NCBI GenBank assembly: GCA_007922305.1
Contig: ML677343.1
Coordinates: forward strand, 30,262,933-30,326,932
DNA: 64,000 bases
From: Dermatemys mawii
Lineage: Eukaryota > Chordata > Testudines > Dermatemydidae
Reading direction: 5' to 3'
The position numbers and the translations under genes were made by a program. The first letter of the stretch is position 1; each line of letters opens with the position of its first letter. The notes beneath the pieces were generated by a model. The model had not been told where the DNA came from and did no database searches. It saw only the letters and a list, made by a program, of their open reading frames with translations. This document shows positions 63,481-64,000 of this stretch, piece after piece.

Positions 63481-64000
63481 AGTGCATCCTGGCCCAGAGC
63501 CATGGTAGAATCCAGGAGTCCTGACTCCCAGTACCATACCACACCCCACCACCTGGACGGCACAGGCTGTAGAACAGAAAATGCAACTGAAAACAGCAAC
63601 ATGGCAAGTCATGGCCCCTTCAAGGGCCCAGTTCAGGGGTCGGAGGCAGACGAAAATGGAGACGACGCACTTCAAAGCAGGTGCTGGTGACCAGAACCAA
63701 GCCACCAGCAGAGAGTCCATCATTCAATGTCCACGGGTCCCAGGGAGAGAGTGACAGGCAAAGGCATGGACAAAACCACAGCAACCCCAAGATCACTGGC
63801 AGAGCGATCGCTGGCTGCAGCCCCCCACTACCCCCCCCAAGGACAATCCCCCCTGACCCCTGGAAGGAAAGAAAACCAGCGGTGAGCAACCCACCGTTCC
63901 CTGTTGGCCCAACAGGGGGCAGCAAGAGCAGTTTCCCATTCCAGGTAACATAAGCTTCTCCTCCCCACTTACTCCCCCCTTACTCACTTGGGGGGGGGGG
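63481..64000. other. Unassigned sequence to window end
   Basis: A short MIR-like phrase AATCCAGGAGTCCTGACTCC (63511-63530) suggests a third SINE scrap. The window ends in a G homopolymer (about 63989-64000), which may mark an assembly gap edge or a hard-to-sequence tract. Confidence 0.4.

Overview
This window looks like vertebrate, specifically reptilian, nuclear DNA, most likely from a turtle with a crocodilian as the main alternative. The argument rests on repeats recognised by eye. There are 3' ends of CR1 LINEs of the turtle/crocodile type, including an RT fragment with an FADD motif. Many MIR-type core-SINEs lie on both strands. A Penelope-like element fragment carries a hammerhead ribozyme motif. 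There is an apparent solo endogenous-retrovirus LTR, and there are foldback and hAT-like non-autonomous elements common in turtle genomes. The base composition is GC-rich with long CA tracts and minisatellites, as is typical of a microchromosome or a gene-dense macrochromosome arm.

I find no convincing host protein-coding exon. The many open frames are GC-driven, proline/glycine/arginine-rich, overlap one another, and often run through recognisable repeats. The only protein homology I can support is the broken CR1 reverse transcriptase near 42.7-43.3 kb. The window therefore reads as one large intron or an intergenic regulatory landscape. AT-richer islands with homeobox-, SOX-, GATA- and MEF2-like words stand out from the GC-rich background at about 4.8, 8.9, 10.9, 13.0, 17.3, 20.9, 21.9, 24.2, 29.9, 33.1, 34.4, 37.0, 40.2-40.7, 44.8, 48.6, 49.1, 51.5 and 56.3 kb. 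They are candidate conserved noncoding elements (enhancers), but conservation cannot be tested from one sequence.

Layout. 0-10 kb: a CA-bearing minisatellite, an unclassified old repeat, a solo LTR with 4-bp target duplication (3.40-4.20 kb), MIRs and a 44-bp minisatellite. 10-25 kb: the palindromic Penelope/hammerhead insertion with a 12-bp target duplication (15.13-15.36 kb), MIRs, CA tracts, a cluster of SINE-tail repeats, and several putative regulatory islands. 25-40 kb: mostly unassigned GC-rich sequence, an AT-rich block near 30 kb, a MIR, a hAT-like element (35.6-35.8 kb), a CpG-rich island (37.1-37.4 kb) and a CR1 tail (39.5-39.7 kb). 40-52 kb: the strongest enhancer-like block (40.2-40.7 kb, containing a perfect 10-bp-stem hairpin), a minisatellite, a 1.1-kb CR1 with a small U2-snRNA-like insertion, and further islands. 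52-64 kb: MIRs, a foldback element, a CpG-dense patch near 55 kb and CA-rich sequence to the end.

The most interesting objects are the inverted-repeat Penelope fragment, with a motif-complete hammerhead core on one arm and a doubly broken one on the other; the antisense U2-like insertion with apparent target duplication inside the CR1; and the 40.2-40.7 kb island with its hairpin.
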